In this document: positions 16,342 to 25,250 of the stretch, one piece after another
Layout of the letters: each line of letters begins with the position of its first letter
How positions within the stretch are numbered: position 1 is the first letter of the stretch
DNA from: Arthrobacter sp. Bi26
Lineage (GTDB): Bacteria; Actinomycetota; Actinomycetes; Actinomycetales; Micrococcaceae
Direction of reading: 5' to 3'
NCBI RefSeq assembly: GCF_918697925.1
Contig: NZ_CAKKMF010000041.1
Span: 1-41,293 of the forward strand
DNA: 41,293 nucleotides
Position numbers and translations under genes: made by a program
Notes under the pieces: generated by a model
The model's database searches: none
What the model was told of the DNA's origin: nothing
What the model saw: the letters and a program-made list of their open reading frames with translations, nothing else

Positions 16342-16941
16342 CTATTCGAGATTGGCGTGCCGGGTCCAGAGCTGCTGGGCAGAAATGCTGGATTCCTCCC
16401 AGAGGGCTTGGAACACCGCTTCGGTGGCGAGGAAAAGCACCTGTTCGAAGAGGCTTCCGGAATATTGCCGGGAAGCATCCAATTGGTGGTCGGTTTTCTG
16501 CGGGGCCGGGATAACCACGAGCATGTCGGTTACTGCAGCTAGTGGGGAATCTATGTTGGCAGTGAACGCGGCCACCTTTGCACCGGCCTTTGCCGCAGTT
16601 TCTGCCGCCTTCACCACGCTTGAGGTCGTTCCGGATCCAGAGGCCACCACCAGCAGATCCTCTGCGCGGATCGCAGGAGTGGTGGTGTCCCCTGCGATGT
16701 GGACCGTGAGGCCAAGATGCATCAGCCGCATGGCGGCCATCCTGAGAACCAGGCCGCTGCGGCCTGCCCCGGCGACAAACACCCGGTTAACGGTGGTGAG
16801 ATGGGCGGCCAGGAGAGCAAGTTCCTGTTCATTGATGCGGTCTGCCGTCTCTCCAACCTCGCCCCGGATCAGAGAGATGCTGTGCCCGATGGCGTCGGCC
16901 GTTTCTTGACTGGCAGGTGTTGCTAGTGGCGTGGTTCCCAA
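16342..16941 (-). CDS. phi: 6-Phospho-3-hexuloisomerase
   Basis: Phi converts 3-hexulose 6-phosphate to fructose 6-phosphate. The 199-residue SIS-fold protein includes NRVFVAGAGRSGLVLRMAA, LMHLGLTVHIAGDTTTP, VVASGSGTTSSV and AAFTANIDSPLA. The TTG at 16941 is chosen because AAAGGAG lies at the right distance; upstream in-frame codons read through that site and have none of their own. It is the first gene of the phi-hps unit. No element of the TACG-NNN-CGTA type is seen upstream, so it is probably outside the TetR regulon. Confidence 0.93.
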   Translation of the reverse strand: MGTTPLATPASQETADAIGHSISLIRGEVGETADRINEQELALLAAHLTTVNRVFVAGAGRSGLVLRMAAMRLMHLGLTVHIAGDTTTPAIRAEDLLVVASGSGTTSSVVKAAETAAKAGAKVAAFTANIDSPLAAVTDMLVVIPAPQKTDHQLDASRQYSGSLFEQVLFLATEAVFQALWEESSISAQQLWTRHANLE

Positions 16942-17072
16942 TGTCTCTCCTTTGAGGGGTGAGCCGTATTCAGCGATCCGTGGAGTCGTCTGATGTTCTA
17001 TCCTCGATACTTCCCGGCGCCCATCGCCCATTACGGCGGCCTGAACCTGTCGGAAGCCGGTAGCGGTGCCAC

Positions 17073-19043
17073 TTAGGGTGAGGTCGTCTGCCGTTCAAGG
17101 GCAAACCGGGCATATTCTTCCAACAGCACGGGATCATCCACCGACCCTAGATCCGCGACCGTTTCCAGGCGCGCCCCTTGCAGAAGCCGCTTGACCGGAA
17201 CCTCCAGCTTCTTTCCGGTGCGGGTATGCGGAATTCCAGGCATGAAGACAATCTCGTCTGGCAGGTATCGGACCGACAGGTTCTCACGGATGGATCTGGT
17301 GATCGCCTCTTGGGCCACGCCCGGCTTGGTGCCTCCGGCCAGGTGGACGAACAGCGGCATGTAGTAGTCAGTGCCCAGCTCCGCGCCGACAACCAGTGCC
17401 TCGGCGACTTCCGGCAGCGATTCAACCACCGCGTAGATATCTGCCGAACCGAGCCGGAGCCCGTTGCGGTTGAGGGTCGAGTCGGAACGGCCGTGGATGA
17501 GGATGCCCCAGTGCGTGAACTCGATGTAGTCCCCGTGCCGCCACACCCCCGGATACATGCCGAAGTAGCTCTCGTGGTAACGGCTGCCGTCATCCCCCCA
17601 GAAGCTCAGCGGCATCGAGGGCATTGACTTGGTTACCACCAGTTCACCCTTGCCCGTCGTGGGATTGCCGGCTTCATCCCACGACTCCACGCGCACTCCG
17701 AGGGCCGGAGCCTGGATGTAGCCGACACGGACCGGCAGTGTCGGGGATCCTCCTACGAAGATAGAGGCGATGTCGGTTCCACCGCTCATCGAACTCAACC
17801 AGATGTCACCCACATTGCCGTAGACCCAGCGGTAGCCGTCGGCCGAGAGCGGCGATCCGGTGACCTGAAGGGATTTCAGGGCACCCAGGTCGTGGTCGCG
17901 CATCGGCACCAGGGAGGCCTTCGAGCAGGAATGGACAAATCCCGCACCCACACCGAGGACCGCGACCTGCTCGGCCGCGGCAATTTGCCACACCCGGTCG
18001 ATCGACGGGAAGGTGGGGTTTCCGTCGACGAGCACCGCCGTCGCCCCCACGCCCAGTGCGGAGACGAGTGCGTTCCACAGCACCCAGCTCGTCGAGGCCA
18101 CATTGAGGTAGCGGTCCCCGGGCCGCAGGTCGGAGTGGATGAGGAGCATTTTCATTTCCTCAAGCAGCGCCCCGCCGTGGCCATGCACGATGCCCTTGGG
18201 AATGCCTGTTGTCCCGGAGGAGAACAGGACCCACAGGGGGTGGCTGAACTCGACGTCTTCGAAGGCGAGCTCCGCCGGTTCGGCCACGGCCTGTGCCCAG
18301 TCCACGGCGGGAACCCGGGTTGGGATACTCGGGACGGACGTGTGCCGCCCCACCCAGATGATGTGCTCGAGGGTGGGGAGTTGGGCGAAGATCTCCCCCA
18401 GCTCCGCCTGTCGGTCCCGGTCCTTCCCGCCGAGCCGGTAGCCGGGCGCGGCGATGACGACCTTTGGACCGAGCTGGGCGAACCTTGAAACGATCGCGCC
18501 GGGGCCGAACTCCGGGGCGCAGACGGACCAGATCGCGCCGATCGAGGCAGCGGCGAGCAGCCCGACGACGGCCTCAGCGACATTCGGAAGGATTCCGACG
18601 ACCCGGTCCCCGTGGCTCACACCGCGGGCACGAAGGTGCGCGGCGAGGGAGGCCACCTCGCGCCTCAGCGCATCCCAGGTGACCTCCTCGCGTGTCCCGT
18701 CCTCGGCGATGCCGATAAGTGCGGTCCCCTCGTGGCCCTGCAGCAGGTGCCGGGCGAAATTAAGGGTGCGTCCCGGAAACCACCGCGTGTGCGGCATGGG
18801 GTCAGTGGTGCAGACCGGCCCTGCCGCCCCGCCGAACTCGACTCCCGCAAACCGGGCAAAGAGTTCCCAGAACTGTTCGGGCTCATCAACCGACCAATGC
18901 CACAGCTCCTCATAGCCAGCACCGATCTCGATGCCCTGGCCGCCCAGGAAGGCGGCGAAACGGGCGACGCCGGTCTCGGCGCTGTGTTCGAGGTCAGGTT
19001 CCCAGATCACCTCCCCGTCTGCAGCCTGGGCGTCGGTGATCAT
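17073..19043 (-). CDS. Acetoacetyl-CoA synthetase (acetoacetate-CoA ligase)
   Basis: The enzyme activates acetoacetate with ATP and CoA. The 656-residue protein has family length and the adenylate-forming motifs: VLFSSGTTGIPKG near residue 280, SMSGGTDIAS, HGRSDSTLNRNGLRLG, and a C-terminal HTRTGKKLEVPVK with the catalytic lysine. The ATG at 19043 overlaps the cupin stop in an ATGA junction. It is the last gene of the FAH1-cupin-synthetase unit, so acetoacetate (or a close beta-keto acid) is a likely end product of the pathway. The thiolase at 38549-39769 can then split acetoacetyl-CoA. Another short-chain acyl-CoA ligase specificity cannot be excluded. Confidence 0.88.
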   Translation of the reverse strand: MITDAQAADGEVIWEPDLEHSAETGVARFAAFLGGQGIEIGAGYEELWHWSVDEPEQFWELFARFAGVEFGGAAGPVCTTDPMPHTRWFPGRTLNFARHLLQGHEGTALIGIAEDGTREEVTWDALRREVASLAAHLRARGVSHGDRVVGILPNVAEAVVGLLAAASIGAIWSVCAPEFGPGAIVSRFAQLGPKVVIAAPGYRLGGKDRDRQAELGEIFAQLPTLEHIIWVGRHTSVPSIPTRVPAVDWAQAVAEPAELAFEDVEFSHPLWVLFSSGTTGIPKGIVHGHGGALLEEMKMLLIHSDLRPGDRYLNVASTSWVLWNALVSALGVGATAVLVDGNPTFPSIDRVWQIAAAEQVAVLGVGAGFVHSCSKASLVPMRDHDLGALKSLQVTGSPLSADGYRWVYGNVGDIWLSSMSGGTDIASIFVGGSPTLPVRVGYIQAPALGVRVESWDEAGNPTTGKGELVVTKSMPSMPLSFWGDDGSRYHESYFGMYPGVWRHGDYIEFTHWGILIHGRSDSTLNRNGLRLGSADIYAVVESLPEVAEALVVGAELGTDYYMPLFVHLAGGTKPGVAQEAITRSIRENLSVRYLPDEIVFMPGIPHTRTGKKLEVPVKRLLQGARLETVADLGSVDDPVLLEEYARFALERQTTSP

Positions 19044-19648
19044 GCCCTCTCCAGCGTCTGCGAGGCTTCCTTGCGCCGCTCGGCAATCTGGGCCGCTGTG
19101 AGGGGCTCGGTCCCGATCAGCACGAAAAGGACGCGGGCCGTTGTCTCCGTGCGGTTGGACCACGCGTGGCTGGTGGCACGTTGCACTGCCACGTCGCCGG
19201 CGCGCATGGTCGCCTCACCTTCATCGACCAGCAGGGTGATTTCACCTTCAAGGACGACGGCGTAGTCCAGGGAGTCGGTGCGGTGGAACCAGAAGTGCCT
19301 GGAGCCGCTGTGCTCGGCTCCCGCTTCGGCTTCGTCGTGTCCGTCGAGCTCGCTGAAGATCACCGAACCCGCCTCGTCCGGATACGCGGAGTCCGGCGGA
19401 AAGTCGGCGATGCGCATGATCGTCTGGCCCGGGGCCGGGAAGCTGGGGATTTCCGCATCGGCGCTTGCCGGATCCGAGTCACTAACGTGGTCGATTATCC
19501 CAGCTTGGGTCAGCCAGGGCACAGTGGCACCGAATCCAGGGATCATGTCCGAGGACCAGTGGTTGGGTGCGGCCCCGTCCGAGAGGATGATGGCGCGTCC
19601 CTGGTCGTCGTGTCCGGTGACGATGCGGCGAACTGGGGGCCGGGTCAT
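19040..19648 (-). CDS. Cupin-domain protein
   Basis: This 202-residue protein has a single C-terminal cupin fold. HFWFHRTDSLDYAVVLEGE and AGDVAVQRATSHAWSN correspond to the two cupin motifs and supply possible metal-binding histidines. Cupins of this layout recur in aromatic and polyketide catabolic clusters, but their reactions are mostly unassigned. The start ATG at 19648 overlaps the FAH1 stop (TGATG), and its own stop overlaps the next start, so it is tightly coupled to both. It may hydrolyse or isomerise a pathway intermediate; the role is inferred. Confidence 0.75.
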   Translation of the reverse strand: MTRPPVRRIVTGHDDQGRAIILSDGAAPNHWSSDMIPGFGATVPWLTQAGIIDHVSDSDPASADAEIPSFPAPGQTIMRIADFPPDSAYPDEAGSVIFSELDGHDEAEAGAEHSGSRHFWFHRTDSLDYAVVLEGEITLLVDEGEATMRAGDVAVQRATSHAWSNRTETTARVLFVLIGTEPLTAAQIAERRKEASQTLERA

Positions 19649-20664
19649 CACGCCACCCATTCTTCGTGCGGGTAGGTGCGGGGCTCGGGCCACCAGGGGG
19701 CCTTGTGGCGTTCGGTCGAAATCGGCGTGCGCAAAGTGCCCACGCCTTCCAATTCCAACTCGATGACGTCGCCGGGGTTCAGAAACTTCCCGATTTCGAC
19801 GCCGGCGCCGAAGCCCATTGTGCCGGAACCGATGATGTCCCCGGGCTGCAGGCGGTCGGAGATGGAGACGTAGGCCAGCAGTTCTGCGGGGGTGTAGACG
19901 AAGTCCTCGACCTTGGTGTCGGAGAGGACTTCCCCGTTGACACGGACTTGGCCGCGCAACCCCTCGATCGACGTGATTTCATCCATCGTGGTGACCCAGG
20001 GGCCGATGCCGTAGCCGAAGTCCTTGCACTTTTGCGGGCCCATGCCGATGGCCATTTCGGCGCCCTGGATATCGCGTGCGCTGAAGTCGTTGAAGATGGT
20101 GATGCCAAAGAGGTGGTCCAGCGCCGTGTCCGGGGTCAGGTCGCTGCCGGACTTGCCTACCACGTACCCGACCTCAAGTTCCCAGTCCAGGGCCTCGGTG
20201 AAGTCGGGATAGGGCAGCTCCTGGTTGTGTCCGTAGGACATGGCAGTGGTGCCCTTGAAATAGCCCGGACGATCGTAGATCGAGCGTGCCGGCTGGGCCT
20301 TGGCAACAATGCGGTGGAAGTTCTGGATGTGCTTCTCGAACGTCAGCCCGTCGCGTATGACCGGGGAGTCGACAGCCGCGCGCCATGAGACCTCGTCGAT
20401 GCCGTACGAAGCATCATCAGCAGCAGCAAGCGCCTCGTGGGCCGCATCCATGAAGATCGCACCTCCGCCGATTCCTGCAGCCAGGCTCCCGGGGAGAATG
20501 GCCAGGGCGAGCGCCCGAGCCCGGTCAGGATCGGCCGCCTTGCGCTGAAGCGTCAGGGCATAAGCGCGGGCGAGATCAATGACCCGGCCCTGGTCTGGCT
20601 GGGCTGCGACGAGTCGAATCTGTTCGCCGTCGGGCGTGGGCACTGCTATACGTCCCAGTTTCAT
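19648..20664 (-). CDS. Fumarylacetoacetate hydrolase-family enzyme 1
   Basis: A 338-residue FAH-fold hydrolase with a longer N-terminal domain than short acylpyruvases. Metal ligands are visible as Glu152 and Glu154 (LDWELEVGYVVG) and Asp183 (IFNDFSARD). Other family segments are GYFKGTTAMSYGHN and GSGTMGFGAGVEIGKFL. FAH enzymes cleave C-C bonds in beta-diketo acids or decarboxylate or hydrate dienoates. Coupling to acetoacetyl-CoA synthetase suggests that one product is acetoacetate. The ATG at 20664 follows AAAGGAG. An exact TACG-NNN-CGTA element within a larger palindrome lies just upstream. Confidence 0.85.
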   Translation of the reverse strand: MKLGRIAVPTPDGEQIRLVAAQPDQGRVIDLARAYALTLQRKAADPDRARALALAILPGSLAAGIGGGAIFMDAAHEALAAADDASYGIDEVSWRAAVDSPVIRDGLTFEKHIQNFHRIVAKAQPARSIYDRPGYFKGTTAMSYGHNQELPYPDFTEALDWELEVGYVVGKSGSDLTPDTALDHLFGITIFNDFSARDIQGAEMAIGMGPQKCKDFGYGIGPWVTTMDEITSIEGLRGQVRVNGEVLSDTKVEDFVYTPAELLAYVSISDRLQPGDIIGSGTMGFGAGVEIGKFLNPGDVIELELEGVGTLRTPISTERHKAPWWPEPRTYPHEEWVA

Positions 20665-20683
20665 GGTGCTCCTTTGAATGAAT

Positions 20684-20708
20684 AATACGATACGTACAGT
20701 ATCGTATT
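20684..20708. promoter_or_regulatory. TetR operator candidate, FAH1 operon
   Basis: Perfect 10-bp arms AATACGATAC and GTATCGTATT surround a 5-bp centre. It contains an exact TACG-ATA-CGTA (20686-20696). It sits 20 bp upstream of the FAH1 start, in a good position to block transcription, and is the most symmetric copy in the window. Confidence 0.7.
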
Positions 20709-20750
20709 GCGTTAGTGGAGTTGCAATAGGCAACTACGTGGGGGTGAAGC

Positions 20751-21602
20751 TCAGCTACCGATAGTGGCGGACCTAGTGGCCCTCAGGAGAGGTCCCGCGT
20801 CGCAGAGTTCCTCCAGGCCGATGTCGGGCGGAAGCATGCCCAGGCTTCGACGAATCTCCGTCAGTAGCTCCAGGCCGTGGTGATCAACGGTGAGCGTGCA
20901 GGCGCGTGTGCCCCAGGCCGTCGCGGCCGCCGCTTGGTAACCGCGCCGTTCAAGGAACTCGATGCCCTGCGCCTCGGCCATCGACGCTCCGGCCTCCACC
21001 CCCCGCACCAGTGCTCGCAGGTAGTCTTCCAGCTCCGCGGAACCAAGAAGATCGGCGCGGGCCACCAAGCCCTGGCCCGGCAGTCCGGGCAGCAGGGCGT
21101 TGACATCTGCAAGGGCCCGGAACCCGGCCCGCTCAGCATGCTTGTCGAAGGGGGGCCCGAGCAGGGTCACGTCCACGCGCCCCTCGACCAGCGCCTCCAG
21201 GCGTTCACGCACGCCACCCACCAGCACGTAGTCGACCTCGACGCCGGCGTCCCGCAACAGGCGTTTGGCGATCAGCGCGAAACCGTTGTCGGGCGCGTCC
21301 ACCGCGAACCGGCAACCGGCCAGGTCCGCGATGGATTCCACGTCACCGCCTGCATGGATGCCCAGCGGCGTGGTCGCCTCGACTTGGGCCACCAGGCGCA
21401 GGTCGGCCCCAGCCCGGGTCCATTCGAACAGGTTGTCAATTGCTGTGACCACCATGTCCTGTTCCGCGGCGAGCAGGGCACGCAACTGCTCCGCGCTCGA
21501 GGTGGTTCGGCTTGGCACCACATCCACTGAGCGCAGGAATCCCAGCTGGTCCGCCAGCAGATAGGAAACCGGCGGCACGAAGTGGCTTTGGCGCAGGCTC
21601 AT
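20751..21602 (-). CDS. Leaderless SsuA/THI5-like periplasmic-binding-fold protein
   Basis: A 283-residue protein with the fold signature of NMT1/SsuA-type solute-binding proteins: YLLADQLGFLRSVDVV, AIDNLFEWTRAG, GCRFAVDAPDNGFALIAKRL and EGRVDVTLLGPPFD. It begins directly with the mature domain. No signal peptide, lipobox or Tat motif is visible and no cognate permease or ATPase of the taurine/nitrate type is nearby, so it is probably cytoplasmic. Its ATG overlaps the FAH2 stop (ATGA). Known cytoplasmic members include THI5-type synthases and decarboxylases of the dihydroxyphthalate type, so an enzymatic or sensor role is possible. The function is unknown. Confidence 0.7.
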   Translation of the reverse strand: MSLRQSHFVPPVSYLLADQLGFLRSVDVVPSRTTSSAEQLRALLAAEQDMVVTAIDNLFEWTRAGADLRLVAQVEATTPLGIHAGGDVESIADLAGCRFAVDAPDNGFALIAKRLLRDAGVEVDYVLVGGVRERLEALVEGRVDVTLLGPPFDKHAERAGFRALADVNALLPGLPGQGLVARADLLGSAELEDYLRALVRGVEAGASMAEAQGIEFLERRGYQAAAATAWGTRACTLTVDHHGLELLTEIRRSLGMLPPDIGLEELCDAGPLLRATRSATIGS

Positions 21603-22630
21603 GAGGAGGCCCCGCCGGCCGCGGCGACGGCGACCGGGCGGTCAACATACCAGGGAGGCAACTGCCCGCTGGGCCCGCGGACCGTTGAACGCTGGGTACC
21701 GAGACCAGAGATTTCCGCCTCCATCACGTCGCCGTCCCTCAGGAAACGGCCCCAATGCGAACCGTTCCCCGCCGGCGAGCCGGTGATGAGGACATCCCCG
21801 GGCAGCAGTACGGCCATCGAGGACGCGTAGGCGATCAGGCTCGGGATGTCGAAAAGTAGGTCATCTGCCAGAGCATCCTGCATCAGCGTACCGTTGAGGC
21901 TCAAACGGATCCGGAGCTTCGCCGGATCCGGGATGAACCGCCTTGGCACCACGTAGGGGCCGGTGGGGAAGAACGTCGGCTGGTTCTTCGCCCGGAACCA
22001 GTCGGTGCCCATCATCGCGATGTCGTTGCGCGGGACGAGCGTGCGCGCGGTGACATCGTTGACAATCGTGTATCCGGCCACGTAGTCGAAGGCGTCGTCG
22101 GCCGAGACTCGGTGCGCCCTGCGGCCGATGACCACGCCGAGTTCCAGTTCCCAGTCGACGTTGCCGCCGACATCCGGCAACTGCACGTCGTCGTAGGCGC
22201 CGCAGACCGCCGAGGGGATCCCGGTCCAGACGTAGGGGTCGCCCGAGCGGCCGCGCTCATCGATTTCAGCGGCGGCGTCGGCGGCCAGTTGCGTCGCATC
22301 GGCGCCTTCTTTGCCGAGCTTGTGGGCCACGCTCATCTGCAGGACGTGCTCACGGTAGTTCGCCCCCGCGGCGATGATGGTGCCCACCGGCTGCACTGGA
22401 GGCAGCACTTTCAGCCCCTCGAGCGGGCGCGCGCCGGCCGCTGCCGGGTCGACGGACTCGAGCGTATCCAGGTGCGCGTCCCAGCCGGCGAACAGATCCC
22501 CGATCCGCGCGATTCCCGGCACCACTGTGCGCAGGTCAACGACAGTGTCCCCGAAGACCACACCGGGAAATTGCTCCCCGCCGTCCTCGAAGGTGCCCAG
22601 CATGAATCCGCGCACGCGTGCTTCTTCCAT
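21599..22630 (-). CDS. Fumarylacetoacetate hydrolase-family enzyme 2
   Basis: A 343-residue FAH-family protein. Metal ligands are Glu151 and Glu153 (VDWELELGVVIG) and Asp182 (IVNDVTARTL); also present are IIAAGANYREHV and VLITGSPAGNGSHWG. The ATG at 22630 is preferred over one at 22648 because GGAGGA lies between them. It is only distantly similar to FAH1, so the two probably act on different intermediates, for example hydrolysis of the ring-cleavage product and of a later acylpyruvate. It follows the extradiol dioxygenase by 30 bp and overlaps the next gene by 4 bp. Confidence 0.85.
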   Translation of the reverse strand: MEEARVRGFMLGTFEDGGEQFPGVVFGDTVVDLRTVVPGIARIGDLFAGWDAHLDTLESVDPAAAGARPLEGLKVLPPVQPVGTIIAAGANYREHVLQMSVAHKLGKEGADATQLAADAAAEIDERGRSGDPYVWTGIPSAVCGAYDDVQLPDVGGNVDWELELGVVIGRRAHRVSADDAFDYVAGYTIVNDVTARTLVPRNDIAMMGTDWFRAKNQPTFFPTGPYVVPRRFIPDPAKLRIRLSLNGTLMQDALADDLLFDIPSLIAYASSMAVLLPGDVLITGSPAGNGSHWGRFLRDGDVMEAEISGLGTQRSTVRGPSGQLPPWYVDRPVAVAAAGGASS

Positions 22631-22660
22631 GAATCCTCCATTAGTCATTGTCTGCTGCCG

Positions 22661-23599
22661 CTATACCGGTGGCGGGACAAACAGGCCCTTGTCGCGGTCG
22701 TTGAACATTTCGCGGGCGATAAATTCGTCCATGTCGCCTCCGGTTCCCCATTGGTCGGAGGTCTCGGGGTCGCGCGTGTCAAAGATGCTTGGATGCCATG
22801 TATCCTCATCCACCGAATCCAGCTCGGTGGTGTACTCCATGGTGTTCCCGTTGGGATCGTGGAAGTAGGTGAAGGTGTTGTCCCCGGCCTTGTGGCGGCC
22901 AGGGCCCCAGATTTTCTTGAACCCGGACCGCAGCAGCTTGCCGCTGCCGCGCATGTACTCGTCGATGCCGCGCAGCTCGAAGGACGCGTGTTGCAGCGAG
23001 GCATGCGGGCCGCGGGAGATCGCTATGGAGTGGTGCTGCGCATTGCAGCGCATGAAGTAGAAGAGGTCGCCCATGTGCGGGTGGTTGAGGGTGTCGGAGA
23101 GACGGAAGCCCAGATGCTGTTCATACCAGGCGCGCATCTTTTCCGGTTCCGGGGAGTTGAGCACCACGTGGGAGAGCCGCACCGGGATCGCCTCGCGTTC
23201 CTCGATCTTGCGGTGCTTGCGCACCTCGACGTCTGACGAGACCTCGATGGTGCGTCCCTCCAGGTCGAAGAAGCGGAAGCCGTATCCCCCGCCGAGGGTC
23301 TTGACGTCATCGGGTTCGCCAATGAGCTTCACGCCCTTGGCAATGAGGTCCGAGGCGAGCTGGTCCACGGAGGCCTTGTCCGCAGCGCCGAACGCGACCA
23401 TGTCAAGGCGCTTCTCCTCGGCCTCGCGCACGCGGACCGAATACTGCTCCGGGGAGCCCTCGGCGGCGAAGTAGGTGACGCCGCCGTCGTTCTCCATTTC
23501 GGTGAGTCCCCAGTGGTTCTTGTAGAACTCAACCTGCTTTTGATAGTCGGGCACCGCGATGTCGAAGTGCCTCAGGTGTGTGATCGGGCTGAATGCCAT
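22661..23599 (-). CDS. Type I extradiol ring-cleavage dioxygenase
   Basis: This 312-residue vicinal-oxygen-chelate protein has two domains. The C-terminal catalytic domain supplies the iron ligands His144 (RLSHVVLNS), His204 (LQHASFELRG) and Glu255 (GNTMEYTTE), with the expected FHDPNGN turn before the glutamate. It would open a catechol or trihydroxylated ring next to the diol with O2. The length is typical for two-domain enzymes such as BphC and CmtC. The ATG at 23599 has AGGAGA upstream. Placement between the flavin monooxygenase and FAH2 fits hydroxylation, cleavage and hydrolysis in order. The C-terminal tail after the catalytic domain is longer than in catechol 2,3-dioxygenase. Confidence 0.9.
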   Translation of the reverse strand: MAFSPITHLRHFDIAVPDYQKQVEFYKNHWGLTEMENDGGVTYFAAEGSPEQYSVRVREAEEKRLDMVAFGAADKASVDQLASDLIAKGVKLIGEPDDVKTLGGGYGFRFFDLEGRTIEVSSDVEVRKHRKIEEREAIPVRLSHVVLNSPEPEKMRAWYEQHLGFRLSDTLNHPHMGDLFYFMRCNAQHHSIAISRGPHASLQHASFELRGIDEYMRGSGKLLRSGFKKIWGPGRHKAGDNTFTYFHDPNGNTMEYTTELDSVDEDTWHPSIFDTRDPETSDQWGTGGDMDEFIAREMFNDRDKGLFVPPPV

Positions 23600-23640
23600 G
23601 ATGGTCTCCTGTGTTCTGTCCGTTTGACGCGGATGTGGGT

Positions 23641-25146
23641 TTAGATGCGTGCCGGCACGTTGTGGCCGACCTGCGGAATGCTGCCGATGAGGCGCTCCAG
23701 GGCCTCGGGTGTGTCGCCGAGGCCCAGGATGTAGCGGTCCGGGCGCACGACGACAGCCTGGGCGCCGGCGGCTGCAAGGATCTGGCCGACCTTGGCCGGA
23801 TCGAACAGGACCACGACGTCGGTATGTTCCTCGAGTTGTTCCCGCAGCGGGGCGGGGACCGCGGCATAGAGCTCGCGGGTTGTTGCCACCAGGAAACGGC
23901 TTCCCACCATGTCATCCAGGCGCACCCCGTCGGCGAGGATCGGCTGCATGCCGAGCCGGCCGGCGCGTTCGTCGGTGCTGCCTTCGTGCAGGCCTGGACC
24001 CAGCGCGGGGGCGACCGGTGCCGATGCCGCGGGGTTTGCACGGATGAAGGCATCACGCTGCTTGGCAATGTCGGCGTCCGTGGTTTGCATGAAGCCGGCG
24101 GCGCGGGTTGCCTGCTCGACCCAGAACCGTGCGTGCGGCATACGCTCGCTCTCGTAGGTGTCAAGCAGGCCGTCGTCAGCGGCACCGCGCTTGACGGCAT
24201 CGAGCTTCCACACCAGGTTGGCCACATCGCGCATTCCGGCGCACAGGCCCTGCCCAAACAACGGCGGGGCCTGGTGCGCGGCATCCCCGGCCAGGAAGAT
24301 GTTCCCGGCGCGCCACTGATGCGCGATGCGCCCCCGGAACGTATATATCGCCAGCCGGTCCGCAGCGAACTTGTCTGCCGGCAGCACGCCATGGCTGATC
24401 CGTTCCACGCCCGCGGGAGTCGCAATTTCCTCGGGATCGTCCCCCGGCATCAGCATGAACTCCATCCGCACCCGCGGGCCGGGGAGGCGGATCCACAGGG
24501 CGGGCCGCGTGTGGTGGCCCAGGAAGATCATGTCGGAAGACAGGCCTGGACCTTCTTCAAGGATCCCGTCCGCGACCAGCCACTGCGCATCCTCGCCCAG
24601 CTGCTCGCACTCGATGCCCAGTGCCTGGCGGCTCTGCGAGCGCGCCCCGTCCGCCGCGATGGCCCAGCGGGCGCGGATGAGGAAATCGTCGCCGTCCGCG
24701 TCACGCACGGCGACCTCGACGCCCTGCCCGACATTGCGCACCGAGACCACGGTCATGCCGCGGCGGAGCTCGACACCGGGAAGCTCATGGACGACCTCCT
24801 GAAGCAGGACTTCGATGTCCGGCTGGTGGAAGGTGAGGTCATCGTGCCAACCCTGGGTGCCGAGCTGACCGGTCGGCACCGACACCAGGACTTCGCGCTC
24901 CTCGTTCTCGATGTGGAACGAGGCCATCGGCAACGTGGCCTCGGCAAAGCGTTCGGCCACGCCCAGCGACTGGAGCGTGCGGAAGGTCTCGCCATCGAAG
25001 TGCACGGCACGCGCGGTGGGCCATGCCTGGACCTCGCGTTCGACGCCTACGGCGCTCAGGCCGGCGCGGCCCAGCAACGCCAGGGCAGTGACCCCCACGG
25101 GTCCTCCCCCGACCACCACCACGTCAACATTGACGATGTTTGCCAT
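23641..25146 (-). CDS. FAD-dependent aromatic hydroxylase (MhpA/PheA-like)
   Basis: A 501-residue single-component flavin monooxygenase that would insert one oxygen into a phenolic ring using NAD(P)H. The signatures are in order: VVVVGGGPVGVTALALL (FAD ADP site, residues 9-25), the DG motif AADGARS (155-160) and FLAGDAAHQAPPLFGQG (GD motif, near 275-290). There is a C-terminal thioredoxin-like domain, as in MhpA and phenol hydroxylases. The ATG at 25146 has AAAGGAG. It is the first gene of the unit running to 20751 and has an operator candidate directly upstream. The ring substrate is unknown. Confidence 0.9.
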   Translation of the reverse strand: MANIVNVDVVVVGGGPVGVTALALLGRAGLSAVGVEREVQAWPTARAVHFDGETFRTLQSLGVAERFAEATLPMASFHIENEEREVLVSVPTGQLGTQGWHDDLTFHQPDIEVLLQEVVHELPGVELRRGMTVVSVRNVGQGVEVAVRDADGDDFLIRARWAIAADGARSQSRQALGIECEQLGEDAQWLVADGILEEGPGLSSDMIFLGHHTRPALWIRLPGPRVRMEFMLMPGDDPEEIATPAGVERISHGVLPADKFAADRLAIYTFRGRIAHQWRAGNIFLAGDAAHQAPPLFGQGLCAGMRDVANLVWKLDAVKRGAADDGLLDTYESERMPHARFWVEQATRAAGFMQTTDADIAKQRDAFIRANPAASAPVAPALGPGLHEGSTDERAGRLGMQPILADGVRLDDMVGSRFLVATTRELYAAVPAPLREQLEEHTDVVVLFDPAKVGQILAAAGAQAVVVRPDRYILGLGDTPEALERLIGSIPQVGHNVPARI

Positions 25147-25165
25147 CTCACTCCTTTGTGTTCAG

Positions 25166-25181
25166 TACGTATCGTTTCGTA
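25166..25181. promoter_or_regulatory. TetR operator candidate, monooxygenase operon
   Basis: TACGTATCGTTTCGTA contains two overlapping one-mismatch copies of TACG-NNN-CGTA (25166-25176 and, on the other strand, 25181-25171). It lies 20 bp upstream of the monooxygenase ATG. Confidence 0.6.
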
Positions 25182-25250
25182 AAAAAGGTAACACCCATCA
25201 CTCGCCCACACAAGAGCTAACGGCTCCCGGCGTGCGTCGAGCCCTGCCGC

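Noticed and set aside
22112..25182. Long plus-strand frames opposite FAH2, dioxygenase and monooxygenase
   Set aside because: They are antisense to well-defined enzyme genes and contain no recognisable domains.
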